Origin: Nitzschia sp. pyKryTriq1
Lineage: Eukaryota > Bacillariophyta > Bacillariophyceae > Bacillariales > Bacillariaceae
DNA length: 64,000 nucleotides
Direction of reading: 5' to 3'
NCBI GenBank assembly: GCA_956465555.1
Contig: OY101117.1
Span: 3,348,001-3,412,000 of the forward strand
In this document: one piece after another, positions 1-9,524 of the stretch
How the letters are laid out: every line of letters starts with the position of its first letter
How positions within the stretch are numbered: position 1 is the first letter of the stretch
Position numbers and translations under genes: made by a program
The notes under the pieces: generated by a model
Databases searched by the model: none
Seen by the model: the letters and a program-made list of their open reading frames with translations, nothing else
What the model was told of the DNA's origin: nothing

Positions 1-2
1 CC

Positions 3-230
3 AAGAAACGACCCATTACGGTCAAACCCTTCTTGTGCATTACCAGTCGGGGGGATGACGTACTCGAGTCGCCCGAGACTTTAGGTCGAGCCGATTGGAT
101 CGGGCCTGGTCGGTGGGAAGTGGAGCTCAATGACAATGGCCATGATGTCTTTTTGAGCTACGACGCAAACGATACGGAAATGGCGATTCAAATGTGTCTG
201 ACGTGGATGAAGAATCGAAAGTTTGCTTAG
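3..230 (+). CDS. C-terminal fragment of an unknown protein (cut by window edge)
   Basis: The frame is already open at base 3 and ends at TAG 228-230, so only the last 75 residues are visible. The fragment ends in a Trp/Met-rich stretch (MCLTWMKNRKFA). No catalytic motif or membrane segment is seen, and I do not recognise the family. The first ATG-like position in this frame is only a TTG at 33, so the real start lies left of the window. Codon usage looks coding (no long homopolymers, unlike the AT-rich spacer that follows). Confidence 0.5.
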   Translation, partial: KKRPITVKPFLCITSRGDDVLESPETLGRADWIGPGRWEVELNDNGHDVFLSYDANDTEMAIQMCLTWMKNRKFA

Positions 231-417
231 AGCTCTAGCTAGTAGTACAGTAGAGACTACTAGTTTAGTTACTTTGTACTGCAGTAAAGACAGCAGTCAA
301 GATATTTTTTATAGAGTATAAACAAGATAATATATATATAATATATATATAGCATCTATCTTCTAATACTATACCAGGATTATACAGTAGTAACAGTATT
401 ACTATATACTACTTGTT
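231..417. other. AT-rich spacer
   Basis: Non-coding stretch with (TA)n near 331-352 and repeated TACTAG/GTAGTA words; it contains the word TAGAGACTAC (251-260) that recurs in other intergenic regions of the window. No gene is seen. Confidence 0.6.
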
Positions 418-750
418 CTGTTCGTGCGGATGATTTTTATGCCGCATCCGCCACTTGATGGATGGTGCACTCGAATACAGTCATCATCCTCGGTCACTGA
501 CCATCTGTTCCTAGCTAGAGGACCTTGTTGTTGATGTTGTTGACCCAACATGATATCTGCAACAAAGGCAGCAATTTCATTCCCAAAGGCATGATAAAGT
601 CGTTGCAGCAGTATTAGGAAGGAATAGGAATCGTTGCTATTTGGAATGGCTAAATAAATCCCTTGATTGGTGTTGATCGTACTCGTACATGGCCGATCGT
701 CGACTCCAAAAGAGAGACTACAAGTACAGTCACAACGGTCTCCTCACTGT
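418..750 (-). pseudogene. Decayed duplicate of the 3' end of the neighbouring oxidoreductase gene
   Basis: This stretch aligns in the same orientation with about 858-1220, the last third of the oxidoreductase gene. Shared blocks in order include GCACTCGAATACA, GATATCTGCAA, TTTCATTCCCAAAGGC, AAATCCCTTGATT and CATGGCCGATCG or its near copy. Many substitutions, small insertions and one larger gap (the segment around 1090-1140 is missing) break the frame. It is therefore a relic of a tandem duplication, or a fragment of a lost paralogue, lying directly downstream of the intact copy. Confidence 0.75.
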
Positions 751-813
751 ATGATATGTCAACAGCAACGTGTCGTGGCAGATGCATTCTCGTGATGTCC
801 CATATCGGTACAC

Positions 814-2205
814 TTAGTTTGTGGCAGTACCAGTAATGTATGGCCGCAGTGTCACCACCTGCCCTGTTCGTGCGGATTCTTGTGCGGCATCTGCCACTTG
901 TTGCACTCGAATACAATCGTCCTTGGTCACAGGCCATTTCTTCCTACGACCATCATCATCATCATCTTCTTCTTCTTCTTTTCCCAACAAGATATCTGCA
1001 AAGGCATCCATTTCATTCCCAAAGGCTTGATGAAATCGTTGCGGGAAGGAATGTTGATATTTAGAATGACAAATCCCTTGATTCGTAGACACGACCGTCG
1101 ATGTTTCATGAATATTCCCCACTTGAATGCGTCCCCCACGTCCAAAGAATTCGGCTCGTTGATCGTACCCATACGTGGCCGATCGACTTAGGAAGATCGT
1201 CACGACGGTTCCTCCACTGCAAGTCAGTAGTAATGTGGCATTGTCATGAACTCCGGCACGTTTCAAGGCGGTAGTCGAAGATGTTCCCGTAGCAAAGACA
1301 GATATGACCGATTGCTGCTTTCTCTTTTGTCGCTGGTTGCTATTGTTGTTATTCAAGGCTTGCAAGACGTAATCGACATCGTGGGCGGACAAATCCATAA
1401 AGATATCTCCTCCTCCTTGCAGCAAAAATTCCATGGGTGGAACAGGATGATCTCCAAAGAAAATGTTGGCGTATACCAATACCTCATCGTCATTCTCCGC
1501 ATCCACAATAATATTGGGTAATTGCTCGAGTGCCGCCTGATACGAAGGATCAAAACGACGTTGAAAGCCGCAACATAATTCGACGTTGTGTTTCGACGCC
1601 AAGTCAAATAGAGCTTCAATCTTGGGTGCCGATTCTTCGACTGGTTTTTCCAAGAAAATATGAGAAATCGTAGGGTGATGTCGGATCGCTTGCTCGACAA
1701 TGAGTCGATGGGTCGTCGTTGGACTGCAACAAATCAATCCCTTGATACTAGTATCATCATCATCATCATCATCATCATCAATAGCATTTTCTTCACGGCT
1801 CTTCTTCTTCTTTTGTGTCGTCGTGGTCATTGTTGTCATTCTCGTTTTCTTGACTTCCTCGAGACTTTGAAAGGCAGGAACATGATAGGTTTGAGCCAAA
1901 GCTTGGGCGGAAGACAAGTCCGAATCGACAATTCCGACGAGTTGTAACTTTGGATTGGCATGGATCAATTGGATCCGAATACGTCCCATCCTTCCCGATC
2001 CCACAACGACCACTTTGGCCCGCTTTACTCCGATGGCCGTAGTAGTAGTGCTGCTGCTGCTGCTGCTGGATAGCGACATCGAGGACGACGACGACGATGA
2101 TGATCCGCCAGCAGCATCGGCAGCACTACCAATGGCATTCGAAAGTAACATCCATAAAACGATCACGAGGAGAGATGTTGCTTGTTCTTGCCTCCTCCTC
2201 ATCAT
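814..2205 (-). CDS. Gfo/Idh/MocA-family NAD(P)-dependent oxidoreductase, secreted or ER-targeted
   Basis: A 463-residue protein. Seen: an N-terminal hydrophobic segment (residues about 10-27, LLVIVLWMLLSNAIG) that looks like a signal peptide; a Ser/Thr-rich linker; a Rossmann start VVVVGSGRMG (65-74); the substrate loop CSPTTTH (160-166); the family's EKP motif (186-188) with the catalytic-type Lys; and FMDLSAHDVDY (about 269-279), the family's Asp/His region. Known: this family (inositol dehydrogenase, glucose-fructose oxidoreductase type) oxidises or reduces sugars and polyols with NAD(P). Two low-complexity inserts (Thr/Lys/Asp-rich around 120-152 and an Asp/Glu run near the C-terminus) lengthen it relative to a usual 330-380 residues. 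ATG at 2203-2205 is followed immediately by a second ATG. The substrate is not predictable. A decayed copy of its 3' end lies just downstream. Confidence 0.8.
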   Translation of the reverse strand: MMRRRQEQATSLLVIVLWMLLSNAIGSAADAAGGSSSSSSSSMSLSSSSSSSTTTTAIGVKRAKVVVVGSGRMGRIRIQLIHANPKLQLVGIVDSDLSSAQALAQTYHVPAFQSLEEVKKTRMTTMTTTTQKKKKSREENAIDDDDDDDDDTSIKGLICCSPTTTHRLIVEQAIRHHPTISHIFLEKPVEESAPKIEALFDLASKHNVELCCGFQRRFDPSYQAALEQLPNIIVDAENDDEVLVYANIFFGDHPVPPMEFLLQGGGDIFMDLSAHDVDYVLQALNNNNSNQRQKRKQQSVISVFATGTSSTTALKRAGVHDNATLLLTCSGGTVVTIFLSRSATYGYDQRAEFFGRGGRIQVGNIHETSTVVSTNQGICHSKYQHSFPQRFHQAFGNEMDAFADILLGKEEEEDDDDDGRRKKWPVTKDDCIRVQQVADAAQESARTGQVVTLRPYITGTATN

Positions 2206-2568
2206 CCTTTGCTACGAGTACTACAGTAGTAGAGTTCGGTATAAAGCCAAGAGATATTCGTACAATAGTCAGTCTGCTGTACTCGATATCTTTATTCGTC
2301 TCTGCGTTCTGCTGGTATATACTACTAGAGAGACTACGGTACTCGTACCGATCTCGGCCCTACACGTGGCAAGTGTAGCAGCTTTAATTTTTGCCAATAC
2401 TACTAAGGCTACACCTTAGACACTTCCTACCCTTGTTACTGTCATTGTAACAAGAACATTTGTGAAAAGCGGAACGGATTTGCCCCAACTACAGGGGCGG
2501 TAGAGGTAGTGGCGTTTTTCCGGAGTTGGGGTTTTGCCGCCCGCGGCTGCGCAGTAGGAATCCTACGG
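2206..2568. other. Intergenic spacer with two small hairpins
   Basis: Promoter side of the oxidoreductase gene. It holds a perfect 8-bp stem CTTGTTAC (2432-2439) / GTAACAAG (2447-2454) and a 6-bp stem CTAAGG/CCTTAG (2404-2418), close to where retroelement-like sequence begins. No gene is seen. Confidence 0.45.
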
Positions 2569-2810
2569 GAGCCTACGACGACAACGATGACGACAATCCC
2601 CAATCCATTTCCAACATCCAAAAAGAATTCCGACATTCGATTTGGCACGTATAACATCCAAAGTGGCCGCAATGGCCGCCTTGAGACCTGCCTCCGAGCG
2701 ATGGGGCAGATGGGGCTCGACTGGGGTATCCTCACGGAAACCAAGCTGACCGGCGGCATCCACACTCGATTCTCTTCGGATTATCATGTGTTTGCCACCG
2801 ATGCAGCGAG
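2569..2810 (+). mobile_element. Endonuclease (APE-type) fragment of a non-LTR retroelement ORF2
   Basis: The plus-strand reading contains FGTYNIQSGRNGR followed by a TETKL motif and ends near VFATDA. Known: this is the start of the endonuclease/exonuclease/phosphatase domain of LINE-type ORF2 proteins, with the catalytic Asn in TYNIQSGR and the catalytic Glu in TETK. Only about 80 residues remain. From about 2810-2835 the reading becomes the antisense of the neighbouring minus-strand ORF, so the fragment is cut at a breakpoint. No reverse transcriptase is present. It is a relic, oriented opposite to the retroelement ORF it touches. Confidence 0.6.
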
Positions 2811-2834
2811 CGCGAGCCAACTACGGAGAGCCGT

Positions 2835-3986
2835 TTACGCGACAAAGGTGCGGTCGGAGCCAATTTCCCACAAATCCTCGGATTGCTGCGAGAGCCATTC
2901 TCGGGCTTCGTCGTCGCTGTGGAAACGTTTGGCTCGGGCTCCAGCAAAGCCAACAGTACTTCGAGCGACGTCTTGGGAGCGATGGAAAATGCCTGTGGTC
3001 CTGCCGCGAGAGACGGCGTACACTTTGGTTGCGTTGGGGTCGGCGGGCGAGGATTTGGTGTCCTCCAACACCGTTCGGAGCGTTCGAAGCTGTTCGGCAA
3101 GCTCGACCTGGGTCGCATGGAGCTGCGAATTAGCGCGGTTCATAGCGGCTAGCTGTTTGGTCAGCTCGTGGAGCTCCTGGGCTTGGCGTTCGGAAATACT
3201 GGGGCTAGGAGCAGTGAGGTCAATAGTGGGGCGATCGTCACGGACGGAATCCTGGAGACTCCCATGAACCGGCAAATTAGCCGTGATCACACGGAGAGCA
3301 TTCAAGCGAGGCGCGGGGTTCCTCGGAGGCAGGGCAGCTGGGGCGGAGTCGGTGCCGAAGGTTACATGTGAGGTTCGTTCCTGGAGTGCCTCATCTGCTT
3401 CTCGTCTCTGCAAGGTGTGGAGACTATCCAGCGCTTCGGTGCCGGCCGCCATAGCTGCTTGTTGAAGGGCTTCGCGATTGGCTTCGCGTTCGCGAGAAAG
3501 CTCCTCTTCCGTGATGTGTGAGTCCAGGACTCCATCGAGGGCTGTATTCTTGGAATTCCATTGCGTGAGGTACAAGCCGGTGGGAGCTACTCGTTCAGGT
3601 AGAGCTTGTAGGCGGGCTCGATGTTCCCGACGGCGACATTCGTCGCGGGGATGCCCACATACGAGCTTGCCGGTTCGGGTGTTGCCCGCGAGTATAACGC
3701 GGCAGGCCTGGGGCCCGAACGCACGGCGTCCTTGGTCCCCTATCACGGCGAGAGCTTCGGTATCTTGAGAGTCCTCTGTTGCGGCGTCATCTGCATCCTC
3801 GTCCTCATCGGAGTCCTGTTCTTGTGCCGGCGATGGTTGGTCTGGACCGTATCCTTGATAGGCCATCGCTTCCTCGCCTTCGGCAACGGTGGTCACCACC
3901 TCGTAAGATCCAGTCGCCGACGTTGGAGTATCTCCCATATTAGAGGTACCGGGCGACGGTGTACTGTTCTCGGTGGACTGTACCAT
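2835..3986 (-). CDS. Retroelement ORF1-like protein with RNase H1 N-terminal (viroplasmin-like) domain
   Basis: Starting at ATG 3984-3986 (MVQSTENS), this is a 383-residue protein; the frame is open further upstream, to an ATG at 4242-4244, but that extension is Lys/Arg-rich and unlike protein. Seen: an acidic low-complexity N-terminus, a Cys/His cluster (VCGHPRDECRRREH) that could bind zinc, a long Glu/Arg/Leu helical and probably coiled-coil middle (SERQAQELHEL), and a C-terminal block with VYAVSRGRTTGIF then FAGARAKRF (about 321-360). Known: that block is the N-terminal hybrid-binding domain of RNase H1, also called viroplasmin-like, which occurs in retroelement proteins. Together with the endonuclease fragment lying tail-to-tail with it, this suggests a degraded non-LTR element. 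It could instead be a domesticated gene, since the frame is intact. Confidence 0.6.
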   Translation of the reverse strand: MVQSTENSTPSPGTSNMGDTPTSATGSYEVVTTVAEGEEAMAYQGYGPDQPSPAQEQDSDEDEDADDAATEDSQDTEALAVIGDQGRRAFGPQACRVILAGNTRTGKLVCGHPRDECRRREHRARLQALPERVAPTGLYLTQWNSKNTALDGVLDSHITEEELSREREANREALQQAAMAAGTEALDSLHTLQRREADEALQERTSHVTFGTDSAPAALPPRNPAPRLNALRVITANLPVHGSLQDSVRDDRPTIDLTAPSPSISERQAQELHELTKQLAAMNRANSQLHATQVELAEQLRTLRTVLEDTKSSPADPNATKVYAVSRGRTTGIFHRSQDVARSTVGFAGARAKRFHSDDEAREWLSQQSEDLWEIGSDRTFVA

Positions 3987-4585
3987 GGTAGAATAAGTTC
4001 CCCCCAGCAAAAAAGGGATAGATCGCTTGTCAAGTTGTCTGTTTCGTTTGCGTAGTAGAATTGTAGCGTAGGGTCTTGCAATTCGTTGTCTTTTTGGATT
4101 TCTGAGCTTGTCTCTTGCGGTCTCTTTTTTGGAGTTGTGTTTGTAGATGATGTTGCGCTTCTTGTTCATAAAAGATCTTGTCATACCGGGTCTGCCGTCA
4201 ACGAGAAGGCGCCGAATAGCTTCCCAATCAAGGTAGTGAAACAATATAGTCGACCCCTGCGAGTTCTTTGACTTCCTGGACTCCTCTCTGTGAGTGGTAA
4301 CCTGTCGATTGGTGTAAGCGCTGAGCTTTTCACGTCACATTATTTCCCCGCCAATAAAAAATAAGAAACAAAGCGAGTAAAATAAGTGATACGTATTATT
4401 TTTTTAAAACGAGACACGAGCACACATACACGACTGAGGATGAGAACCATAACAAAAACTTTACGTGGCATTATTTTTTTGCATTCCCATGGTTCCGCAC
4501 TAATCTACTCCTACTTTTTGAGACTTACTTTGTAGAGCTCTCATCAGTACTCTCTCTTTCGAATGATATACATAGTCTTCTCATC
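3987..4585. other. Spacer between retroelement ORF1 and the C1-domain gene
   Basis: About 600 bp, AT-rich on the right (poly-T and poly-A runs at 4340-4420). It probably includes the 5' flank of the retroelement and the promoter of the gene at 4586. No gene is supported; the minus-strand frame open to 4244 is basic and repetitive. Confidence 0.4.
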
Positions 4586-6799
4586 ATGTCCAAATACGAC
4601 GATGATGAATTGATGGAAGAGACTACAACTAGTAGTAGAGCAGTCGTCAGTGGCGGTGTGTTAACGTGCAATACAACAAAATCCGAGACAACAGAAGCAG
4701 AAGTAGAACTAGAAGCCGAAGCGACCTCATCCGAACAACAAACAACAGCAGCAGCAGCAGCAGCGATCGCCGGTAATACTGCAAAAAAGTCCAGAGAGTA
4801 TAATTATTCTTTGTTCGAGGAAGAAAAAAAGGAGGAGGACTTTATCATGATCGATATGGATCCGCCTCCTCTTGTGGAAGAAGGTGATGATGGTGCTCCA
4901 GCAGCACTGGTGATGGCCAGTAGAAATAATACTTCTACTAGTAGCTCCGATGGCGGCGGCGATGCACATCAGGACGCATCAGCCACTGCTGCTGCTGCTG
5001 TTGCTGACGATGCCGACGACGGCAACTTGAATCAGCCAAGCACCAGCACCAGCACTGAGCAAGTTGTGACTGAAAATGACAACGATACGAATACTACTAC
5101 ATACAATGCCCCAGCAGAAAATAATACCCCAACCAAGGATGGCGACACTGAAGAGGCGCTTTTGGAAGAGCCCGCCAAGAGTCTGCCACTAGACAAAGAA
5201 GGAGAGATTACAACAAGAAAACAATTCGACACGATGACGAAGAAGGACGATGACGACGACAAAACGGAAACCACAATACGTCTTTTGGATGCGGCTGGAG
5301 ACGCTTTGGAAAAGTTGGAGCATCATTGTGGCGGGGTCGAGATTCATCCGCAGGATGACAACCACAAGAAAGATCCAGCATCGGCACCACCACCAACAAC
5401 AGACCATGAAACCACGACCGAGGCGACGATAGTACCGACCGATAGTCCCATCAGTACCCATGGGATGCAACAAACAACGCCCGAGGTAATAGAAGTGTCC
5501 CCCGAACGCAAGCTGGATTTCCGTAGCATGTTTGGAATATTTACTGCTCAGCAGCACAAAACCACCACCACATCACCATCTTCTACTACTACCAGAGGAA
5601 GTACCCCTGGAACGATGATGAGTCCAATATCTCCCAATACTACAGACGAAGAATCGAATATGCCCTTGGTGGAAAAACCACTGGTATCGGAACAACCAGC
5701 GACGCTGAATCTGCCATCGTTAATCACCGCCTCTACCATTACTATTACTACTACTGCCAAGTTGGACACTCCTCAGGATGATGACAATCAAAGTCAGAGC
5801 AGTTCTGGGTCGAGTAAAGCCTCTTCTACTGCTGCTGGCTTTCTTCGAGGATCAAGCTTGTTGAGAGACTATACAAACAACAATGGACCCGAACTGGCCC
5901 ACAAATTCAAAGACCATACGTATCGAAAACCGACCAGGTGTGATATTTGTGAAGGTCTTTTGGTCGGTCTCTTCTCGCAAGGATTGCAGTGTGAATGCTG
6001 TGGGATGAACGTTCACCGTGGTCAAGGAAAAGGAGAACACGACGATTGTCGGGCCGAGGCCATTCTAGCATGCTGCAAAGGACCGGACGCCAAGCGCGGC
6101 AAGGAACACGAACAAGCTGTCCCATTGCAACAAGCACTCATGGAAGTCCGCGAGCTAGCCAAAAGTTCTCCCGGTTTCCTGAGAGAAGTGAGAGAACAAA
6201 TGGACAGAGACTTGCGGTCGCATGCCAAAAAGATGGTCGTCAAGTCGGGAACCGAAGAACAACGATCCAAGAATCTACAGCGGCTACGAGAACGACTAGT
6301 GCCATTTCTAAAGAAAGTCAAGGCTATCGAGCAAAGGGGTACAGCCGCTGCAGTAGCGTCATTGCTATACTATCACGCAATCTTCGTGGCTATCATGGTG
6401 GCGTTCACTACATTGGAATTTTCGTCAGCATTGTGGCTGACAAAAGATGGATTGACTATACTCGCGGTGATGCTATACAGTGCCACCGTCCTCCGATCTC
6501 TCCATGTCATTCTACTTGCCTTGTCGATTGGTATCCGATGGGCGTCCTTTGTCTTTCAGCGAAAGCAAGTCATTTTCGATCAATTCCTGACTGACGTTGG
6601 CACTATCAATGCGGAAGCTGATTTCGGAATCTCCGTCGCTGCTGCTGCTGCGACCTTTCGATATTGGAGTGATCGATTTGTTCTCTCTTCCTTGACCACA
6701 TGCTGCGCGTTGGTATCGTTTTGGTACCTTGTGAGGTCGATGCAGACCGTAGTGGACGAATCGATCGTGCTGTCGTCGTACGAAGCATCATACGAGTAG
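4586..6799 (+). CDS. C1-domain (diacylglycerol/phorbol-ester type) protein with C-terminal membrane segments
   Basis: 737 residues, single exon. Residues 1-430 are low complexity (acidic, Thr/Ser/Ala-rich) and likely disordered. Residues about 438-496 form a C1 zinc finger: it starts HKFKDHTY, continues with CDICEGLL and CECCGMNVH, and ends in spaced Cys including the CC of LACC. A helical basic stretch follows (500-585), then two or three hydrophobic segments (about 588-660, for example AIFVAIMVAFTTLEF and LHVILLALSIGI). Known: C1 domains recruit proteins to membranes, often through diacylglycerol, though many are atypical. Inferred: a membrane-anchored scaffold or lipid-signalling protein. 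No kinase or lipase domain is seen. ATG at 4586 is the first in frame. Confidence 0.7.
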   Translation: MSKYDDDELMEETTTSSRAVVSGGVLTCNTTKSETTEAEVELEAEATSSEQQTTAAAAAAIAGNTAKKSREYNYSLFEEEKKEEDFIMIDMDPPPLVEEGDDGAPAALVMASRNNTSTSSSDGGGDAHQDASATAAAAVADDADDGNLNQPSTSTSTEQVVTENDNDTNTTTYNAPAENNTPTKDGDTEEALLEEPAKSLPLDKEGEITTRKQFDTMTKKDDDDDKTETTIRLLDAAGDALEKLEHHCGGVEIHPQDDNHKKDPASAPPPTTDHETTTEATIVPTDSPISTHGMQQTTPEVIEVSPERKLDFRSMFGIFTAQQHKTTTTSPSSTTTRGSTPGTMMSPISPNTTDEESNMPLVEKPLVSEQPATLNLPSLITASTITITTTAKLDTPQDDDNQSQSSSGSSKASSTAAGFLRGSSLLRDYTNNNGPELAHKFKDHTYRKPTRCDICEGLLVGLFSQGLQCECCGMNVHRGQGKGEHDDCRAEAILACCKGPDAKRGKEHEQAVPLQQALMEVRELAKSSPGFLREVREQMDRDLRSHAKKMVVKSGTEEQRSKNLQRLRERLVPFLKKVKAIEQRGTAAAVASLLYYHAIFVAIMVAFTTLEFSSALWLTKDGLTILAVMLYSATVLRSLHVILLALSIGIRWASFVFQRKQVIFDQFLTDVGTINAEADFGISVAAAAATFRYWSDRFVLSSLTTCCALVSFWYLVRSMQTVVDESIVLSSYEASYE

Positions 6800-7150
6800 T
6801 AGCAATAACACCGAATACGACTATCATAGAGACTAGTACAGCTCATAGAGCGTACTACAGCTCATATAAAGTAGAGACTAGAGTACCTCTACAAAATAAT
6901 TATTGGTACTACTAGTAGATCATTCATTCTATTTTAACTTCACCGTCTCTCCTTGATGCGCGGGTGCGACGTTGTTTGAAGCCTCCAATTTACCATGACC
7001 CGAGTATCAGTAGATAAGTAGAGTCTACAGTACTACTCCAAAAGCAGTACCAGTAGTCTACTCTACTAGCTCTACTACTAGTAGTCGTAGTAGAGCTCTC
7101 TCTACTACTAGCAGCGTAGAGCTACCGGTAGTAGCTATTCGTAGAGACGG

Positions 7151-7228
7151 ATATCGTTCCGGCGGAAGAGAGATTAATTGCTCTCGACCGTCAAAGTAGT
7201 AACTAAATTAGACGGTGCACTTTTTCGT
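7151..7228 (+). repeat. Dispersed hairpin repeat, copy 1
   Basis: About 78 bp, closely matched at 7339-7430 and 41464-41556. Its core (7161-7192) can fold as GGCGG - GAGAG - loop ATTAATTG - CTCTC - CCGTC, with small internal loops AA and GA. After the hairpin comes TAGTAACTAAAT and then GTGCACTTTTTCG. It is non-coding on inspection. Confidence 0.65.
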
Positions 7229-7338
7229 ACTATACTACTACAGTCTCTGTAGATGTGCAGACTACTAGCGCTGATGATCCCGTACGGGTGAAGAGAGTCC
7301 ATTGAGTCAATCAATCGGACTGTCTATTGTCGCTGACA

Positions 7339-7430
7339 TTTCGTTCCGGCGCAAGAGAGATTCATTGCTCTCGACCGTCAAGGTAGCAGCTAAATTAGAC
7401 AGAGCACTTTTTCGCTGCTTTACGATATAG
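7339..7430 (+). repeat. Dispersed hairpin repeat, copy 2
   Basis: The same arrangement as copy 1, about 190 bp downstream and in the same orientation. The core hairpin is 7348-7379, with one outer pair lost (GGCGC against CCGTC) while GAGAG/CTCTC is retained. It extends further right than copy 1, ending GCTGCTTTACGATATA, an extension shared with the copy at 41464. Confidence 0.65.
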
Positions 7431-8269
7431 TAGTAGTAGTAGTAGTAGAGCTACATAGTCTACGACAGGGTACCTTTCACCAGTACTACCGGTAGTAGTA
7501 CTTGTATCTCATAATACCTCATCGCAGACGGGCGATCTTCTTCTTCCCAGTAAATTTTTTAACACGCATCTTCGTTGTTCCAGTTCTTCTATCTTCAAGA
7601 CTTGGTCGACTGAATGGATCCGTGCGTCCGTGCGTGCGTTCGACGCGATCCGCCCGATCGATGATACCAGCATGCAGTACATAGTACAACATGGGTATTC
7701 TCTTATTGCCTTTGTGCCTTGTTGAAGGGCTGTATTAAAACTCACTCACACATCACTTATTGATTTCAAGCTTTCTCGTCTTGCTTGATCGTAGTTTTAT
7801 TTCTTCCCATAAGTGGGTGATATGCCGCGATTGATGTTCTCTTGGAAACTATTGTACGGAGATTCAAGATTCGGCGGAGAAAGAATACAGAATCATCAAC
7901 GAGAGCAGTATGTACCGGTAGTTAGTGATCTACCACACTACTGTACCACTAAAGTGCTACAAGTAACTGGTAGAACAAATAATATTCGTAGTAGTAGCGT
8001 TGTTCTTGAAGGTTCCAGCAGCTACGCTAGCGTAGCGCATAGCGCGTAAAAATATCGCGAATCATCAATATCAACGAATAATGCGCATATCTTCTTCGCC
8101 ATTTTTTTCTTCTCGCGTTTTTTTTGGACGAAGAAGAAAGAACGCCCCCAATATTTTGGTTCTCATTGTTGTTGATGTTGTTGCGGTGCGTTTGTTGTTG
8201 ACGCTAATACTGCTACCGGTACGAATAGTCGTCTAATAAAAGACAACAACAACAACAACAACAGCAACC

Positions 8270-9142
8270 ATGGTGATCCTAAGCCATTATAATATTGAAT
8301 CATCGGGAGATACCAACAGTCCTCATTTGACTGTTCGGAGGCCTCTGCGACCGAGACTTCATCACCACGCAACAGCCGCCTCTCCCTCCGATAGCGGCAG
8401 CAGCAGCAGTACTGGTGCTATTATTACTGTGCCTGCATCGCCATCAACCAACTCCTCTTCTTCTCGTACTACCTGTAGGAGCATTCCACGAAAACGGACC
8501 GTCGGAAATGTGGTGATTAAACGAGTGGTGCATGATTCTTCTTCTGCTGCTGCTTCTTCTGCTGCTACTGCTGCTCCTCAAAAGTCAACAATCGCCACAT
8601 CATCAACATTGGCAACTTCCAGTAATACTAGCAGCAGGAAGACCAACCACAAACAAACCGTCGTCTCGTTTGATTCGATTGTCCGAATCAAACTCATTCC
8701 GTCGTTGCAGGACTACACAAAAAAGCATTTGGTCGAACTGTATCATACGACCAAGGAATACAAGGCCATTCGAAAGCAGCTCTTTCAACAACTCAAACTG
8801 ATACGCGAACAAGACATTTTAGAAGGAGATCACGATGATGAAAATGAAAATGAAAATGAAATTGCTGTGTGTGCTCGAGGCTTGGAGGCGGAAACGGCCG
8901 AAGGAAAAGCCGAACGTCGGATGCGCCAAGAGACGGGACGGACCTGTGTCTTGCGAGAACAACAATATCAACGAGAACAAGAGGGGTGTGTGATGGTGGG
9001 GGATCGCGCTCATCGACGACTCGCGAAACTCTATTCGATTCAGGCCCGGGATGCCGTTCAAATGGCACTGGAAAAGGCCAAATACGACGCTTTGGATGCC
9101 AAAGAATATCTTCTCTCCGTATATGATCATGATGATGATTAG
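8270..9142 (+). CDS. Unknown protein of a diatom-type family (conserved RGLE / VLREQ region)
   Basis: 290 residues, single exon; ATG at 8270 follows a CAA-rich leader. The first 130 residues are Ser/Thr/Ala-rich and basic. The conserved-looking part starts at VSFDSIVRIKLIPSLQDYT, continues through a helical TTKEYKAIRKQ, then RGLEAETAEGK, then RMRQE and VLREQQYQ, and ends with a helical tail rich in Ala/Lys (MALEKAKYDALDAKEYL). From memory, proteins with a spaced RGLE ... VLREQ ... Y-A-rich tail are common in diatom genomes and have no assigned function. No catalytic motif, signal peptide or membrane segment is seen; I do not assign a function. Confidence 0.7.
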   Translation: MVILSHYNIESSGDTNSPHLTVRRPLRPRLHHHATAASPSDSGSSSSTGAIITVPASPSTNSSSSRTTCRSIPRKRTVGNVVIKRVVHDSSSAAASSAATAAPQKSTIATSSTLATSSNTSSRKTNHKQTVVSFDSIVRIKLIPSLQDYTKKHLVELYHTTKEYKAIRKQLFQQLKLIREQDILEGDHDDENENENEIAVCARGLEAETAEGKAERRMRQETGRTCVLREQQYQREQEGCVMVGDRAHRRLAKLYSIQARDAVQMALEKAKYDALDAKEYLLSVYDHDDD

Positions 9143-9524
9143 GATTTGGATCATTCATGATCATTCATCATCGTCATCATACACAAGAACAATGCAATAA
9201 CACTTATTGCTTTTTGTTTCCAGGGGGGAGCAACAATTTTGAGGAGTCAATAGTACCAGTAGATACAGTAGAAAGGGATACAGTACTTGTACACTACTCG
9301 TATAGTCTTTAGTGCTTTTAGTCCACCACCACCTCCTCGTGCCTTCGGCTGTACTGTACCGTATAGATAGGATCCTTTTGTTGGCATAACTCTCGGGGTA
9401 GCTTACAACACTACGGTACGATACCATGTACCATACTCCAATCTGCTACGCGGTGGTAGACAGTACAAGTACTCATACTTGCACAAGCTAATAGAGTAAT
9501 AGGAAAATTATTGTCTGGCTACTA
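9143..9524. other. Short spacer between convergent genes
   Basis: About 380 bp between the 3' ends of two genes. It contains TACTAG/GTAGTA words and two short self-complementary stretches; no gene is seen. Confidence 0.5.

Larger units (their letters stand above)
6800..8269. other. Repeat-rich intergenic region
   Basis: About 1.47 kb without a convincing gene. It is crowded with short self-complementary words (CTACTAGTAG, CTACCGGTAG, GTAGAGACTA at 6871) and a (TAG)n run near 7430-7450. Two copies of a dispersed hairpin-bearing repeat lie at 7151-7228 and 7339-7430 and are listed separately. The right end is Gln/Asn-codon-like CAA repeats just before the ATG at 8270. Confidence 0.6.

Noticed and set aside
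7813-8049. A 78-codon plus-strand frame upstream of the gene at 8270
   Set aside because: No domain, in a repeat-rich region, with composition like the spacer.
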